Assembly: GCF_965638725.1 (NCBI RefSeq)
Contig: NC_134975.1
Location: forward strand, 124,001-188,000
Direction: 5' to 3'
From: Aptenodytes patagonicus
Taxonomy: Eukaryota; Chordata; Aves; Sphenisciformes; Spheniscidae
DNA: 64,000 bases
Of the stretch, positions 38,401 through 48,500 are shown piece by piece. The position numbers and the translations under genes are program-made. The stretch's first letter is position 1, and each line of letters starts with the position of its first letter. Under the pieces are notes generated by a model. The model did not search any database and was not told the DNA's origin. It was given only the letters and a program-made list of their open reading frames with translations.

Positions 38401-41400
38401 CCGGAGCCGTTTGCCGCCTTGGCCGGGACTTACCCGCGGATTTTTTGGACGGATTCGGGAAGATTCATGTCCAGGGTGGACTGGAGGTAGGAGACGTAGT
38501 GGATCCACAGGTCCATGCTGAGGGGGATGGACTGCAGCCCCCGCTCAAACACCTGCCCGGGGGACACCGAGCGTCGCCGACTGTGTCCCCCCCCCCCCCA
38601 CGGGATGGGGGACCCCCAGCTGGGTCGGGGTACCCAGCCCCGCGCCAAAAAATCGGGTGAAACGCCCCAAAAACGCCTCCGGCCGGGGCCGGGAACGGGT
38701 GCGAAAACAGCCGGTAACACCCCAAAATGGTTTGGAAACCCCGTTTTGCCGGCAAAAGCAGCGTAGGAATGGGGCGGAGACCCCCGAAACACCCCGGGGA
38801 CCCCCAAAACACCCCCGTCTGCCCAGTGAAGAGGGGAAAACAGGGGGGTGACACCCCGAAACACCCTGGGGACCCCCAAACACCCCCATCTGCCCAGTGA
38901 AGAGGGGAAAACAGGGGGGGTGACACCCCGAAACGGCACAGGGACCCCCAAAACACCCCCGTCTGCCCAGCAAAGAGGGGAAAACAAGGGGGGTGACACC
39001 CCGAAACACCCTGGGGACCCCCAAAACATCCCAGTCTGCTCAGCAATGAGGGGAAAACAGGGGGGTGACACCCCAAAACGGCACGGGGACCCCCAAAACA
39101 CCCCTGTCTGCCCAGCAAAGTGGGGAAAACAGGGGGGTGACACCCCGAAACACCCCGGGGACCCCCAAAACACCCGTCTGCCCAGAGAAGAGGGAAAACA
39201 GGGGGGGGTGACACCCCGAAACGGCACAGGGACCCCCAAAACACCCCTGTCTGCCCAGCAAAGAGGGGAAAACAAGGGGGGGTGACACCCCGAAACACCC
39301 TGGGGACCCCCAAAACACCCGTCTGCCCAGTGAAGAGGGGAAAACAGGGGGGGTGACACCCCGAAACGGCACAGGGACCCCCAAAACACCCCTGTCTGCC
39401 CAGCAAAGTGGGGAAAACAGGGGGGTGACACCCCGAAACACCCCGGGGACCCCCAAAACACCCGTCTGCCCAGAGAAGAGGGGAAAACAGGGGGGGGTGA
39501 CACCCCGAAACGGCACAGGGACCCCCAAAACACCCCTGTCTGCCCAGCAAAGAGGGGAAAACAAGGGGGGTGACACCCCGAAACACCCTGGGGACCCCCA
39601 AAACACCCGTCTGCCCAGTGAAGAGGGAAAACAGGGGGGGTGACACCCCGAAACGGCACAGGGACCCCCAAAACACCCCTGTCTGCCCAGCAAAGAGGGG
39701 AAAACAAGGGGGGTGACACCCCGAAACACCCTGGGGACCCCCAAAACACCCCCGTCTGCCCAGTGAAGAGGGGAAAACAGGGGGGGGGTGACACCCCGAA
39801 ACAGCGTGGGCCCCCCCCCACCGCACCTCCTCGGTCTCCCGGCTGCAGTCGAAGCGACGCTCCATGTCGGCGTATTTTTTCCAGTAGCCGTAGCAGTAGG
39901 GGTAGTGGGCGAAGAAGGCGTCGAAGGCTTTGCGGGCGGCGAAGAGGTGGTTCTGCGGGGGGTTTTGGGGTAAAACCAGGGGGTTTTGTAACCCTCGTAA
40001 AGGCTGTTTAGTGTCAGGGGGTTTCTAATAATCTATTTATTAATTAAGATTAATAACGACACGTGAAGAATTGCCTCCGTCGCGAGGAAAACCAGCCCGG
40101 GGCAGTGGAAGATTCCGTGTGGTTTGGGCCAGGGTGAGTTTTAATTAGGGTATTAACGGGGCCGGCAGCTCAGGACGAGTTTTAACGAAGGTTTTAACGA
40201 AGGTTTTAACGGGGCCGGCGGCTCAGGACGAGTTTTAACGAAGGTTCTAACGGGGCCGGCGGCTCAGGACGAGTTTTAACGAAGGTTTTAACGGGGCCGG
40301 CGGCTCAGGACGAGTTTTAACGAAGGTTTTAACGAAGGTTTTAACGGGGCCGGCGGCTCAGGGCGAGTTTTAACGAAGGTTTTAACGAAGGTTTTAACGG
40401 GGCCGGCGGCTCAGGACGAGTTTTAACGAAGGTTTTAACGAAGGTTTTAATGGGGCCGGCGGCTCAGGACGAGTTTTAACGAAGGTTTTAACGAAGGTTT
40501 TAACGGGGCCGGCGGCTCAGGACGAGTTTTAACGAAGGTTTTAACGAAGGTTTTAACGGGGCCGGTGGCTCAGGGCGAGTTTTAACGGGGCCGGCGGCTC
40601 AGGGCGAGTTTTAACGAAGGTTTTAACGAAGGTTTTAACGGGGCCGGCGGCTCAGGACGAGTTTTAACGAAGGTTTTAACGAAGGTTTTAACGGGGCCGG
40701 CGGCTCAGGACGAGTTTTAACGAAGGTTCTAACGGGGCCGGCGGCTCAGGACGAGTTTTAACGAAGGTTTTAACGGGGCCGGCGGCTCAGGACGAGTTTT
40801 AACGAAGGTTTTAACGAAGGTTTTAATGGGGCCGGCGGCTCAGGACGAGTTTTAACGAAGGTTTTAACGAAGGTTTTAACGGGGCCGGCGGCTCAGGACG
40901 AGTTTTAACGAAGGTTTTAACGAAGGTTTTAACGGGGCCGGTGGCTCAGGGCGAGTTTTAACGGGGCCGGCGGCTCAGGGCGAGTTTTAACGAAGGTTTT
41001 AACGAAGGTTTTAACGGGGCCGGCGGCTCAGGGCGAGTTTTAACGAAGGTTTTAACGAAGGTTTTAACGGGGCCGGCGGCTCAGGACGAGTTTTAACGAA
41101 GGTTTTAACGAAGGTTTTAATGGGGCCGGCGGCTCAGGGCGAGTTTTAACGAAGGTTTTAACGAAGGTTTTAACGGGGCCGGCGGCTCAGGACGAGTTTT
41201 AACGGGGCCGGCGGCTCAGGGCGAGTTTTAACGAAGGTTTTAACGAAGGTTTTAACGGGGCCGGCGGCTCAGGGCGAGTTTTAACGAAGGTTTTAACGAA
41301 GGTTTTAACGGGGCCGGCGGCTCAGGGCGAGTTTTAACGAAGGTTTTAACGGGGCCGGCGGCTCAGGACGAGTTTTAACGAAGGTTTTAACGGGGCCGGC

Positions 41401-43224
41401 GGCTCAGGACGAGTTTTAACGAAGGTTTTAATGGGGCCGGCGGCTCAGGACGAGTTTTAACGGGGCCGGCGGCTCAGGGCGAGTTTTAACGAAGGTTTTA
41501 ACGAAGGTTTTAACGGGGCCGGTGGCTCAGGACGAGTTTTAACGAAGGTTTTAACGAAGGTTTTAATGGGGCTGGCGGCTCAGGACGAGTTTTAACGGGG
41601 CCGGCGGCTCAGGGCGAGTTTTAACGAAGGTTTTAACGAAGGTTTTAACGGGGCCGGCGGCTCAGGACGAGTTTTAACGAAGGTTTTAACGAAGGTTTTA
41701 ACGGGGCCGGCGGCTCAGGGCGAGTTTTAACGAAGGTTTTAACGAAGGTTTTAATGGGGCTGGCGGCTCAGGACGAGTTTTAACGGGGCCGGCGGCTCAG
41801 GGCGAGTTTTAACGAAGGTTTTAACGAAGGTTTTAACGGGGCCGGCGGCTCAGGACGAGTTTTAACGAAGGTTTTAACGAAGGTTTTAATGGGGCCGGCG
41901 GCTCAGGACGAGTTTTAACGGGGCCGGCGGCTCAGGGCGAGTTTTAACGAAGGTTTTAACGAAGGTTTTAACGGGGCCGGCGGCTCAGGACGAGTTTTAA
42001 CGAAGGTTTTAACGAAGGTTTTAACGGGGCCGGCGGCTCAGGGCGAGTTTTAACGAAGGTTTTAACGGGGCCGGCGGCTCAGGACGAGTTTTAACGAAGG
42101 TTTTAACGGGGCCGGCGGCTCAGGACGAGTTTTAACGAAGGTTTTAATGGGGCCGGCGGCTCAGGACGAGTTTTAATGGGGCCGGCGGCTCAGGGCGAGT
42201 TTTAACGAAGGTTTTAACGAAGGTTTTAACGGGGCCGGCGGCTCAGGACGAGTTTTAACGAAGGTTTTAACGGGGCCGGCGGCTCAGGACGAGTTTTAAC
42301 GAAGGTTTTAACGGGGCCGGCGCACCTTAACGAAGATTTTAATTACCTCTTGCTCCACGTACTGCAGGAGCTCGGTCCAGGCGGTGAAGTCGTGGGGGTT
42401 GTTGCGCGCCGCCTGCCAAAACTTCTCGAAGTCGAGGGGGTAGGCGAGGGTGGGCTCCTCCGCGGGGGGCTCGGGGTCCCGGGGGGGCGGGGGTTCCTCG
42501 GGAGCGGCCGGGGGGGGCTCCTCGGGCTCGGGGGGGGGGGCGGCGGCGCCGTTGCAGCTCTGTGGGACGGGGGGGGGGACGGCAGCGTCGCTGTGCTCCT
42601 CCTGGGTGGCGCTGGGGGCTGGGGGCGGCAGCTCTGCCACGGGGGGGGCTGGGGCGGGGGGGGGGGACACGACACGGGACGGGGACACGACGACGCACCG
42701 TTAACGATGGGTGCCCTCGCCCCGTGGGGGGGGGACACCCAGGAACCTGGGGGGGGGGGGGTGTCCCCCGAGGGGGGGGGGTCCCCTGGGGGCACCTCAC
42801 GGCCCTGGTGCCCCCCTGGCTCTGCCCCCCTCCCACTTCGCGCCCCGCCGCGGCACCCCAACCCCATCCCGCCCCGCCAACCTCCACTTTCAGCACCGCC
42901 CCACCCCACATCCCCCTGCCCCATAGCCTTCCCCCCCCCCCCCCAAGGCCCATCTGCCCCCAGACCTGCCCCGCAGCCCCCTCCCCACCTCGCCCCCCCC
43001 CCATCCCCTCAGGCCCCCGCCTCGCCTTACCTCACCCCCCAACGCCCCCCCCCCCCGCCTCGCCTCACGCCCCCGCGCCCCCCCCAGGCCTTCTCCCCCC
43101 CCCCACCCCCCGGCTCACCGGGGGGGCCGGTGCCGCCGTCTCCGCCGTCCCCCAGCGCCCCCTCGGCCCCACCGCGGCCCGGGCTGGCCGGAGCCTCCGG
43201 CCCCTCCGCCCCCTCCGCCGCCAT
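26489..43224 (-). CDS. PRPF39: PRPF39-type U1 snRNP-associated splicing factor, complete
   Basis: HAT-repeat (half-TPR) protein of the U1 snRNP that helps 5' splice-site recognition. Fourteen coding exons read on the minus strand: 43119-43224, 42347-42648, 39827-39952, 38434-38552, 38174-38341, 36395-36581, 36174-36281, 35908-36072, 35267-35393, 32271-32539, 31199-31383, 30989-31063, 26657-26783, 26489-26554. Phases all agree and sum to 709 residues plus stop (human PRPF39 about 669). After an Ala/Pro/Glu-rich N-terminus come [156 protein letters not shown] and a C-terminal Tyr/Asn-rich [12 protein letters not shown]. The symbol marks the family: the human gene lies elsewhere as I recall, so this may be a second paralogue. 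Exon sequence looks intact, while most introns are minisatellite. Confidence 0.93.
26800..27930. repeat. About 22-bp minisatellite, PRPF39 intron 12 (part 1)
   Basis: About fifty units of CGGGCAGGAATCGGGGTGAA-type sequence, 20-23 bp each, with A-run length variation (GAAAA to GAAAAAA). It starts about 15-40 bases from the exon at 26657-26783. It passes without a break into a related family further right. Confidence 0.95.
27930..29290. repeat. 22-26-bp minisatellite, PRPF39 intron 12 (part 2)
   Basis: Units based on GGGGATAAAAGGGCAGAAATT, with frequent GGAGAAATTGGGGATAAA variants and irregular spacing. It looks like an intermediate between the arrays on either side, sharing GGGG-plus-A-rich composition with both. 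Confidence 0.9.
29290..30895. repeat. 21-22-bp minisatellite, PRPF39 intron 12 (part 3)
   Basis: More than seventy units of TAAAATGGGGTGAARYGGGG, where the variable pair gives AAGC, AAAC or AAAT versions. Blocks of several units recur in the same order, for example near 29700, 29950, 30400, 30620 and 30760, a sign of higher-order duplication. It ends about 90 bases from the exon at 30989. Confidence 0.95.
31440..32095. repeat. About 30-36-bp repeat, PRPF39 intron 10
   Basis: Diverged units with GGGGTTTG, GAGCCCC and AGTGGG(A/T)-type phrases, each about 30-36 bases. It fills most of the intron between exons 31199-31383 and 32271-32539. It is less homogeneous than its neighbours and so probably older. 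Confidence 0.85.
32580..33505. repeat. 21-bp GTTAGGGGGGTCC minisatellite, PRPF39 intron 9
   Basis: About forty-four units of GGTTAGGGGGGTCCCTGGGG type, 20-22 bp, in which each unit holds a TTAGGG-like core (or TTACGG/TTACAG variants). The first 400 bases are partly repeated from about 33000, showing a block duplication. It lies directly beside the exon at 32271-32539. Confidence 0.95.
33590..35215. repeat. About 41-bp minisatellite, PRPF39 intron 9 (second array)
   Basis: About forty units, each with GAGCATTTTGGGGTGAAATG followed by CAGCCTGTCAGCCCAAGAACG or CAGCCTTTCTGCCCCCGAACG. Units between about 34400 and 35020 are nearly identical; those toward both ends are diverged. Homogeneous centre and worn edges fit growth by unequal exchange. 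Confidence 0.95.
36760..38140. repeat. 33-34-bp minisatellite, PRPF39 intron 5
   Basis: About forty units based on GGCTCTTTTCCACGGGG and ATATCTTGCCGCCGC. The array fills the intron between exons 36395-36581 and 38174-38341. Units alternate between an ATATCTT and a TGTTTT version. Long open frames occur here in several frames only because the unit is GC-rich; they are not genes. Confidence 0.95.
38790..39805. repeat. About 72-bp minisatellite, PRPF39 intron 3
   Basis: About fourteen units of 70-74 bp containing GTCTGCCCAG, GAGGGGAAAACA, GGTGACACCCCGAAAC and GGGGACCCCCAAAACACC. Two subtypes (CGAAACACCCTGG and CGAAACGGCACAGG) alternate, giving a dimeric structure of about 145 bp. The array ends about 25 bases from the exon at 39827. 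Confidence 0.95.
40150..42340. repeat. Composite 29-bp + 12-bp minisatellite, PRPF39 intron 2
   Basis: A 29-bp module (GTTTTAACGGGGCCGGCGG followed by CTCAGGACGA) alternates with none, one or two copies of a 12-bp module (GTTTTAACGAAG). Successive GCTCAGG anchors are therefore 29, 41 or 53 bases apart, for example 40221, 40262, 40303 and 40356. The array spans the whole intron and its last degenerate unit runs into the splice donor at 42341-42346. Confidence 0.95.
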
Positions 43225-43690
43225 TTCGCCGCGCCGCCAGCCCAGCGCGCATGCGCGGCGCCGGGACCCGGATGGAGGCAGCCAGCGAGGCGGCGGCGGG
43301 CCAGAGCGGGGGCGGGGCGGGGCGGAGCAGCGCCGCCTGCCGGGCGGGAGGAGCCCCAGGGACTCGGCGCGCACCATAGAGACGCGGCAGCGGGCTAGAG
43401 CGACGTCGGCTTTCTCTTCCAAAGCCATCGAGACACGGCGGGAAGAGAGGCCAGAGCGGCCAGGAGGCTCCGTGACAACCATAGAGACTTCGGCGGGGCG
43501 GGGGGGGGAGAGAGACCAGGACAATGGCTGGAACAACCATAGAGACGCTATTGGGAAGACAGACCAGAGCGGTCAACCCGCTCTTGACCAACCACAGGGG
43601 AAGGAACCACGGCTCGTTGAGCGACCACAGAGACAGCGCGGCGGGCCTAGAGCGGCCAACCACTGCCTTGCCCGAGGGAAGAGCGCCGAG
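43225..43690 (-). promoter_or_regulatory. PRPF39-type gene promoter region with NRF1 site and repeated CCATAGAGAC boxes
   Basis: A perfect GCGCATGCGC (43247-43256) sits 23 bases upstream of the start codon. Further upstream, at about 43373, 43424, 43478, 43535 and 43624, there are five boxes of CCATAGAGAC or near variants, roughly 50-57 bases apart except for a longer last step. GAGCGGCCA-type sequence lies between them, so this is a diverged tandem repeat. In gene orientation the box reads GTCTCTATGG, like half of an RFX X-box. Function is inferred. Confidence 0.55.
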
Positions 43691-43703
43691 CTTTACTGCA
43701 ACC

Positions 43704-43709
43704 TTTATT
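43704..43709 (-). terminator. Poly(A) signal AATAAA, SYVN1
   Basis: TTTATT on the plus strand about 1.88 kb after the SYVN1 stop. It lies only about 480 bases from the start codon of the next gene on the same strand. Confidence 0.65.
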
Positions 43710-45586
43710 CCGCTGTATTTACAATTAAGCTATTACAAATTTATACATTATTTACAAATTAAATAATTCCTCCCGACGCCGACGCCACCCAAAAGGGAAA
43801 AGAAAGGGTTTTGGGGTGAAAGGGAACGGTTTGGGGGTCAAAGAGCCGCAGTCCGGTCACCTGCGCGTCTTCGTTCCCTCCCCGCGGTTTCCACCCCAAA
43901 ACGACGGAAATTTTGAGGAATCCACCAGAAAAAAAAACAAACCCCCCCAAAAACCCTCCCCCCAAACCCCAAAGTCAAACAGAACCGGCCACGGAAATTC
44001 ATGATTTTGGCTCAAAATATTCAAAACGAAAACCCAAAAGGCTCAAAATAAAAAAAATCAGCTCCCCGACGCGGCTCCCCGACGTTCTCCCATCGCCGCC
44101 TCGTTACTGCGGGACCCCTCGTTAAGACGCTCGAGTTTCGGGCAACGCGAGCCGAAAATTTCAGGGCAGGGAGAAGAAAATCGGCCTCGTGACCGAAAAT
44201 AACCGTTCTCCGCTTCCCCAACCCCCAAAAAATAAATCACCCGCCGCCGGCTCCTCACCCCCCGCCGTCCTCTCGCCGCCGCCGGTTCAAAAGGAAGGTT
44301 TCCGCCCCGAAACGCTCCGGTCGCCGCCGTCTCCGAACGCGGTTTTGTTTGTTTTTTTTTTTCCCTGAGAGATTTGGGCTCCTCGAAGCCCTTTTCGGTT
44401 CAAAGAGGCACTGAAGAGTCGCGGCGTCCCTGGAGCGGAGAAGAAACGCGGCGGGAAGAGGCGGCGGCGCCGCCGCTCACCGGATTTTTGTTTGTTTGGG
44501 TGAAGGCGCCGGCGCGTGCCTCGCCGGCGCGGCGCCCGAGCCATCGCCGACCGCCGGCGAAGGAAACGAGGCGGAAATTTGGCGGTCGGGAGGCGGAAGG
44601 TGACCAAAAAAAAACCCCAAACCCAACACCCCCCCCCCCCAAAAAAAAAAACAACCCCCAAACCGACCGTCTCCCGGCGCCGCCAAACCGGTAAAAACCG
44701 GTTTGGGCGCGCCGTGGCACCAGGTAGGGACCGGTCGGGGTCAGGCGGAGGATTCGGGGGTTTATTAAGTTGCCGCGCGGTGCCGGAGAGGCGCCGATGG
44801 GGGCACCGGGGTTCCCCCGACGGGCTTCGAGGGGGCGGCGGCGGGGCTGTTTCGGTGCGGGAAGCGGCTTTCCCGGGGAGTGCTGGGTTAATACTGTTAA
44901 CGAGCTCGTTTGCTAACGAGGGGGGGCGGTGGGTGAAAGCCGGGGCGGGGCGGCGGCGGTGGGGGGGGGGCGCGGCGCCCCGAAATCCCCGGTACCCCGG
45001 TAAAGCGGCGGCAACTCGAAGCGGCCGCAGCTCGAGGCGGTTTCGGCCGCGTTGCCGCCGCCGGTGACAACCGGCTCCGCAGCCGGGAGACGACTTTGGG
45101 TTCAAACCGGGCGATTTTTGAGCAATTTCAAGCGGCGCCGGCACTCGCTTGATCACCGTCACCGCGATCAAACCCACCCACCCCCCCCCCCCCGTCCTTA
45201 ATTACCGCCCCGGAACGGGCGCGGTTACCCCGAAACGCGCAACCGCTGGCTCCGAAACACGCACCAGATCCCGGCTCGCTGGAGAGGTAGAGAGAACTGG
45301 GGTGAAAACGGGGAAAAACGGGGAAAAACAGGTGAAGAAACGCGGCCGTTTGCCACGGCGCCGCGGGGAAAAAAGGGCCGGCAACGTTTTAGGGGCGTCA
45401 ACGGGCGTAGCCGGGAACCGGTTTTGGTTCTGGACAGGGGTTTCGGCGGAAAACGGGGGGGGGGGGAAGGCAGAAAAAGGGGCACCGTCCGGCTCGCAGC
45501 GTCCGAGGTTCCGGAAACGCCGAGGACGAGGGGTCGGCACCCCCCGACCGGTGCCCGCGGCGCGTCCGCGGCACAACCGGCGGGCG
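43710..45586 (-). other. SYVN1: SYVN1 3' untranslated region
   Basis: Non-coding sequence between the SYVN1 stop and its likely poly(A) signal. It is GC-rich toward the stop and A/T-richer toward the end, with A and C runs near 44610-44650. No other exon was recognised on either strand. Confidence 0.6.
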
Positions 45587-48500
45587 TCAGTGCGAGGCTG
45601 CCGGCGGCGACGCCAGTTTCTGTAGCCGGCGGCGGCGAAGCTCCGCCGTGTCGGGTTCGTCCAGCGAGGTCGAGCCTTCCCCGCCCTCCTCTTCCTCCTC
45701 TTCCTCCTCGGCGGCGAAGCCTTCGGCGCCCGCCGGCGCGGTGGGATCTGGTAAAGGGGAAAGGCACCAGTTTCGCCTCCGGTAAAACCAGGAAACTCGG
45801 TTTTAACCATGAGCCAGGCTCAGGACTGGCGCCCCGGCGGTGTTTTAACGGGGGATTCCGCTCCTAAACCGCAGACACCGGGGCTGCAGGCGGCTGATTG
45901 ACGGAGGAATTAACGACCGCGGTAATTAGCCGGTGACGGAACAGCTACCATTTAGGCGGTTACAAAAGGGTACGGCGGTGGGTTTGGGGGGCAGCCGGGA
46001 CCCCCCCAGGTCCCCCGTTTTCCCCCCCACCCCGGCGGCGCCGACGGGTCTCCCCGCCCCGTAGCTCCCCTCACGCACCGGCGGCAGGCGCGGCAGTGGC
46101 GGCGGGCGCTGAAGGGCTGCCGGGCGAGCGGAGGGGGGCGGGTTCCTCGGCGGGGGTCTCACGGGCAGAGGGGGGCCGGGGAGCGGCGGGCCGGGGCGAC
46201 CTGGGGGGGGGGGGGGGGGGGAGAAAACGAAACGATAAATCCGATTTGGGGAGTTTTCAGGCAGGGCGCGGCTTTGCCGTAACCAAATCTTGCCTGCCCG
46301 CTCTAGACACCCCCAAAATCCGCCCCCCCCCCCCCCCCTTTTCTTTCCGGCAGCGTTACCCGATGGTGGCCAGGACCGTCAGGTATTGGTTGATCTGCAC
46401 CATGGCGGCGTCGAGGAGGGTGTGGATGTTCTGCAGACACTGTAACCGCGCTTCCAGGTTTTGCCGATCGTGGCCCTCCATGGCTCGAAGCTCTTCCTCC
46501 GTCAAGCCGGCAAAGCCGGCCGGCGGCACCGGCATCGGCGGGAAGCCTGCGGTGAGAAGAGGGGTGAGGGGAGAGCCCCAGGGGGTGAACCCCAAAATCC
46601 TTCCCCGTCCCTTGCTTACCGAAGAGGGGCGGCCACGGCATTCCCATCCACGGCGGTGGGAAAGGAAGACCCGGCACCGGCCCCGCTGCCGCGGCTTCCG
46701 ATCCGGCGTTGGCGGCGTCACCGGGCCTGGCGGCTGCGGCGACAAAAGGGACGTGAGGGTGGGCAGGGGAGGAGGGAGCCTCATTTCGGCAGCGCCGACC
46801 CCTCGGATTTCGGGAGAAAACTCACCCGAAGCGGCGCCGGAGCTCGGCGCAGCATTTTCGGCGCCGTTGGGCGGTTGAACGCCAGGAACCGGCGGGAAGG
46901 GACCAACCGGCGGCCAGAAGGGAAACATTCCCGGGGGGAAAGGGGGAAGGATTCCCTGGGGAACTGCAGAGGGAGAAGAGGGCGGGTGAGAGCCCCCCAA
47001 CACCCAAATTTCCTTCACCGCAGCCAGCCGGAAGGCGCCAGGTCACCGGTTTGATGCCGCGTAACCGGGCTTAACCGTGCCAGCAGGAGTTTCCCCGAAC
47101 ACGCGCCGTCACAGGCGGAAATACCACCGGCTCGCGTCGCCACCCGCGGGGACTCGACCTCCCAACCCTGTTCTCCGGCTCTTTGTTCCTCCAGCGCCGC
47201 GGTCAACCAACCCGGCAAAGCTCAGCCGGCGCGGTGACGGGTAACCGGCGGCTGGGGGCACCCGTCCCACCGCGGAAGGGCGATATCGGGGCGCAAAGGA
47301 GACTCACAGTTGGGGGGCTGGGGAACTTGGGGGGTCTGGGGCGGTGGCGGGGCTTGCTCCGGCGGCTCGGGAGGCGGCTGTGCCGGGAGGGAAGCCCGGA
47401 GAACGTCCATGCGGCAGGTGGGACACGTCTGCTGGCGCTGGAACCACGACCGCAGGCAGCTGGAGAGGAGACGGACGCCGTTAATCGCACGGCAACGTCA
47501 CGGCGGGGGACGAAGACCTCCCCCAAAACACCCCCCACCCGCCGAGCGGGGCCGTGATTTCACCGCCCCCTCACCGAGAACGTCAAAAACGCCGGAGATG
47601 CCGAAATCGGGGGGACGGGACGGGACACGGGGAGCGTGGGCCACCCCGGTTCCTCACCCACCTGGTGTGGAAGATGTGGTTGCACGGCAAACGCTTGGCG
47701 CCCGTCACCATCTCCTCGCGGCAGATGATGCAGACGTTGTCCATGGCCTGCAGCTCTTCCGGCGTGGCGTCGGGGTAGCTGCGCCGGGGAGGAGAGTCAG
47801 GTGGAAAATGCCGGGGCGGGGGAAAAAACCCCACCAAAAAAAACCCCCTTCCCGCCGTTTTAGGGGGGTTTCGAGGGGGGACATGGGAAGGCAGCGGGAC
47901 TTCTGGGTCCTCCCCACCGCCAGCCGACCCTTCCCCCTCGCCGTTATCCACCGGTTTTTCGGTTAAATTACGGTATTGGGCAAGAGTTTGAGATATCCAC
48001 GACCCCGTCACCCTACAGGGTCCTTCCGAGCTCTTTCCCGCGCGGCAAACGAGGCGTTTTCCTCAAGTTTGGCGTTTTTGAGGTTGGTTTTTTTTTTTTC
48101 TCCAGTGGATCCCACCTCAAAAGCCACCACCGAGGAGACGCCAACGGAGCTCAGAGCGCCCGGGGAGGGGGCGGAAACCGCTTTCACCGTGTTACTCACA
48201 GCGTGTTCATGTTGCGGATGGCCCGGCGGGACATGATGGCGTCCGTCACCGCTTTCTTAAACTGCCTGGAACGAGAGACGGGACGGGCGGGATCGAGCCG
48301 ACGGCGTGCCGGCAGCCGTGGCCGGCGCCGGAGGCCGCGCCGAAGTCAACTCACCTCATCGCCAGGTACATGGGGCGGATGGCGAAGAGCGGGAAGGTGT
48401 GGACTTTGATCATGATGGTCATGAAGGCCATGTAGAGGAGGACTTTGATGAAGCCTGAGGGAAAGAAACGCGTCGGGGTCTCGTTCTCGGACGACCAGAG

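Noticed and set aside
36288-38490. Plus-strand open frames of 556-649 codons
   Set aside because: They lie over the 33-34-bp minisatellite and translate it as a repeating SFPRGYL/FSTGI-type phrase. Other frames are open as well. They are antisense to confirmed PRPF39-type exons.
38430-39865. Minus-strand open frames of more than 460 codons
   Set aside because: These are intron 3 repeats read through from true exons on either side. Splice sites at 38552 and 39827 and phase agreement show the repeat is intronic.
40150-42340. CRISPR-like regular repeats with spacers
   Set aside because: The 29/41/53-bp ladder is made of two repeating modules with no unique spacers, in an intron of a vertebrate gene.
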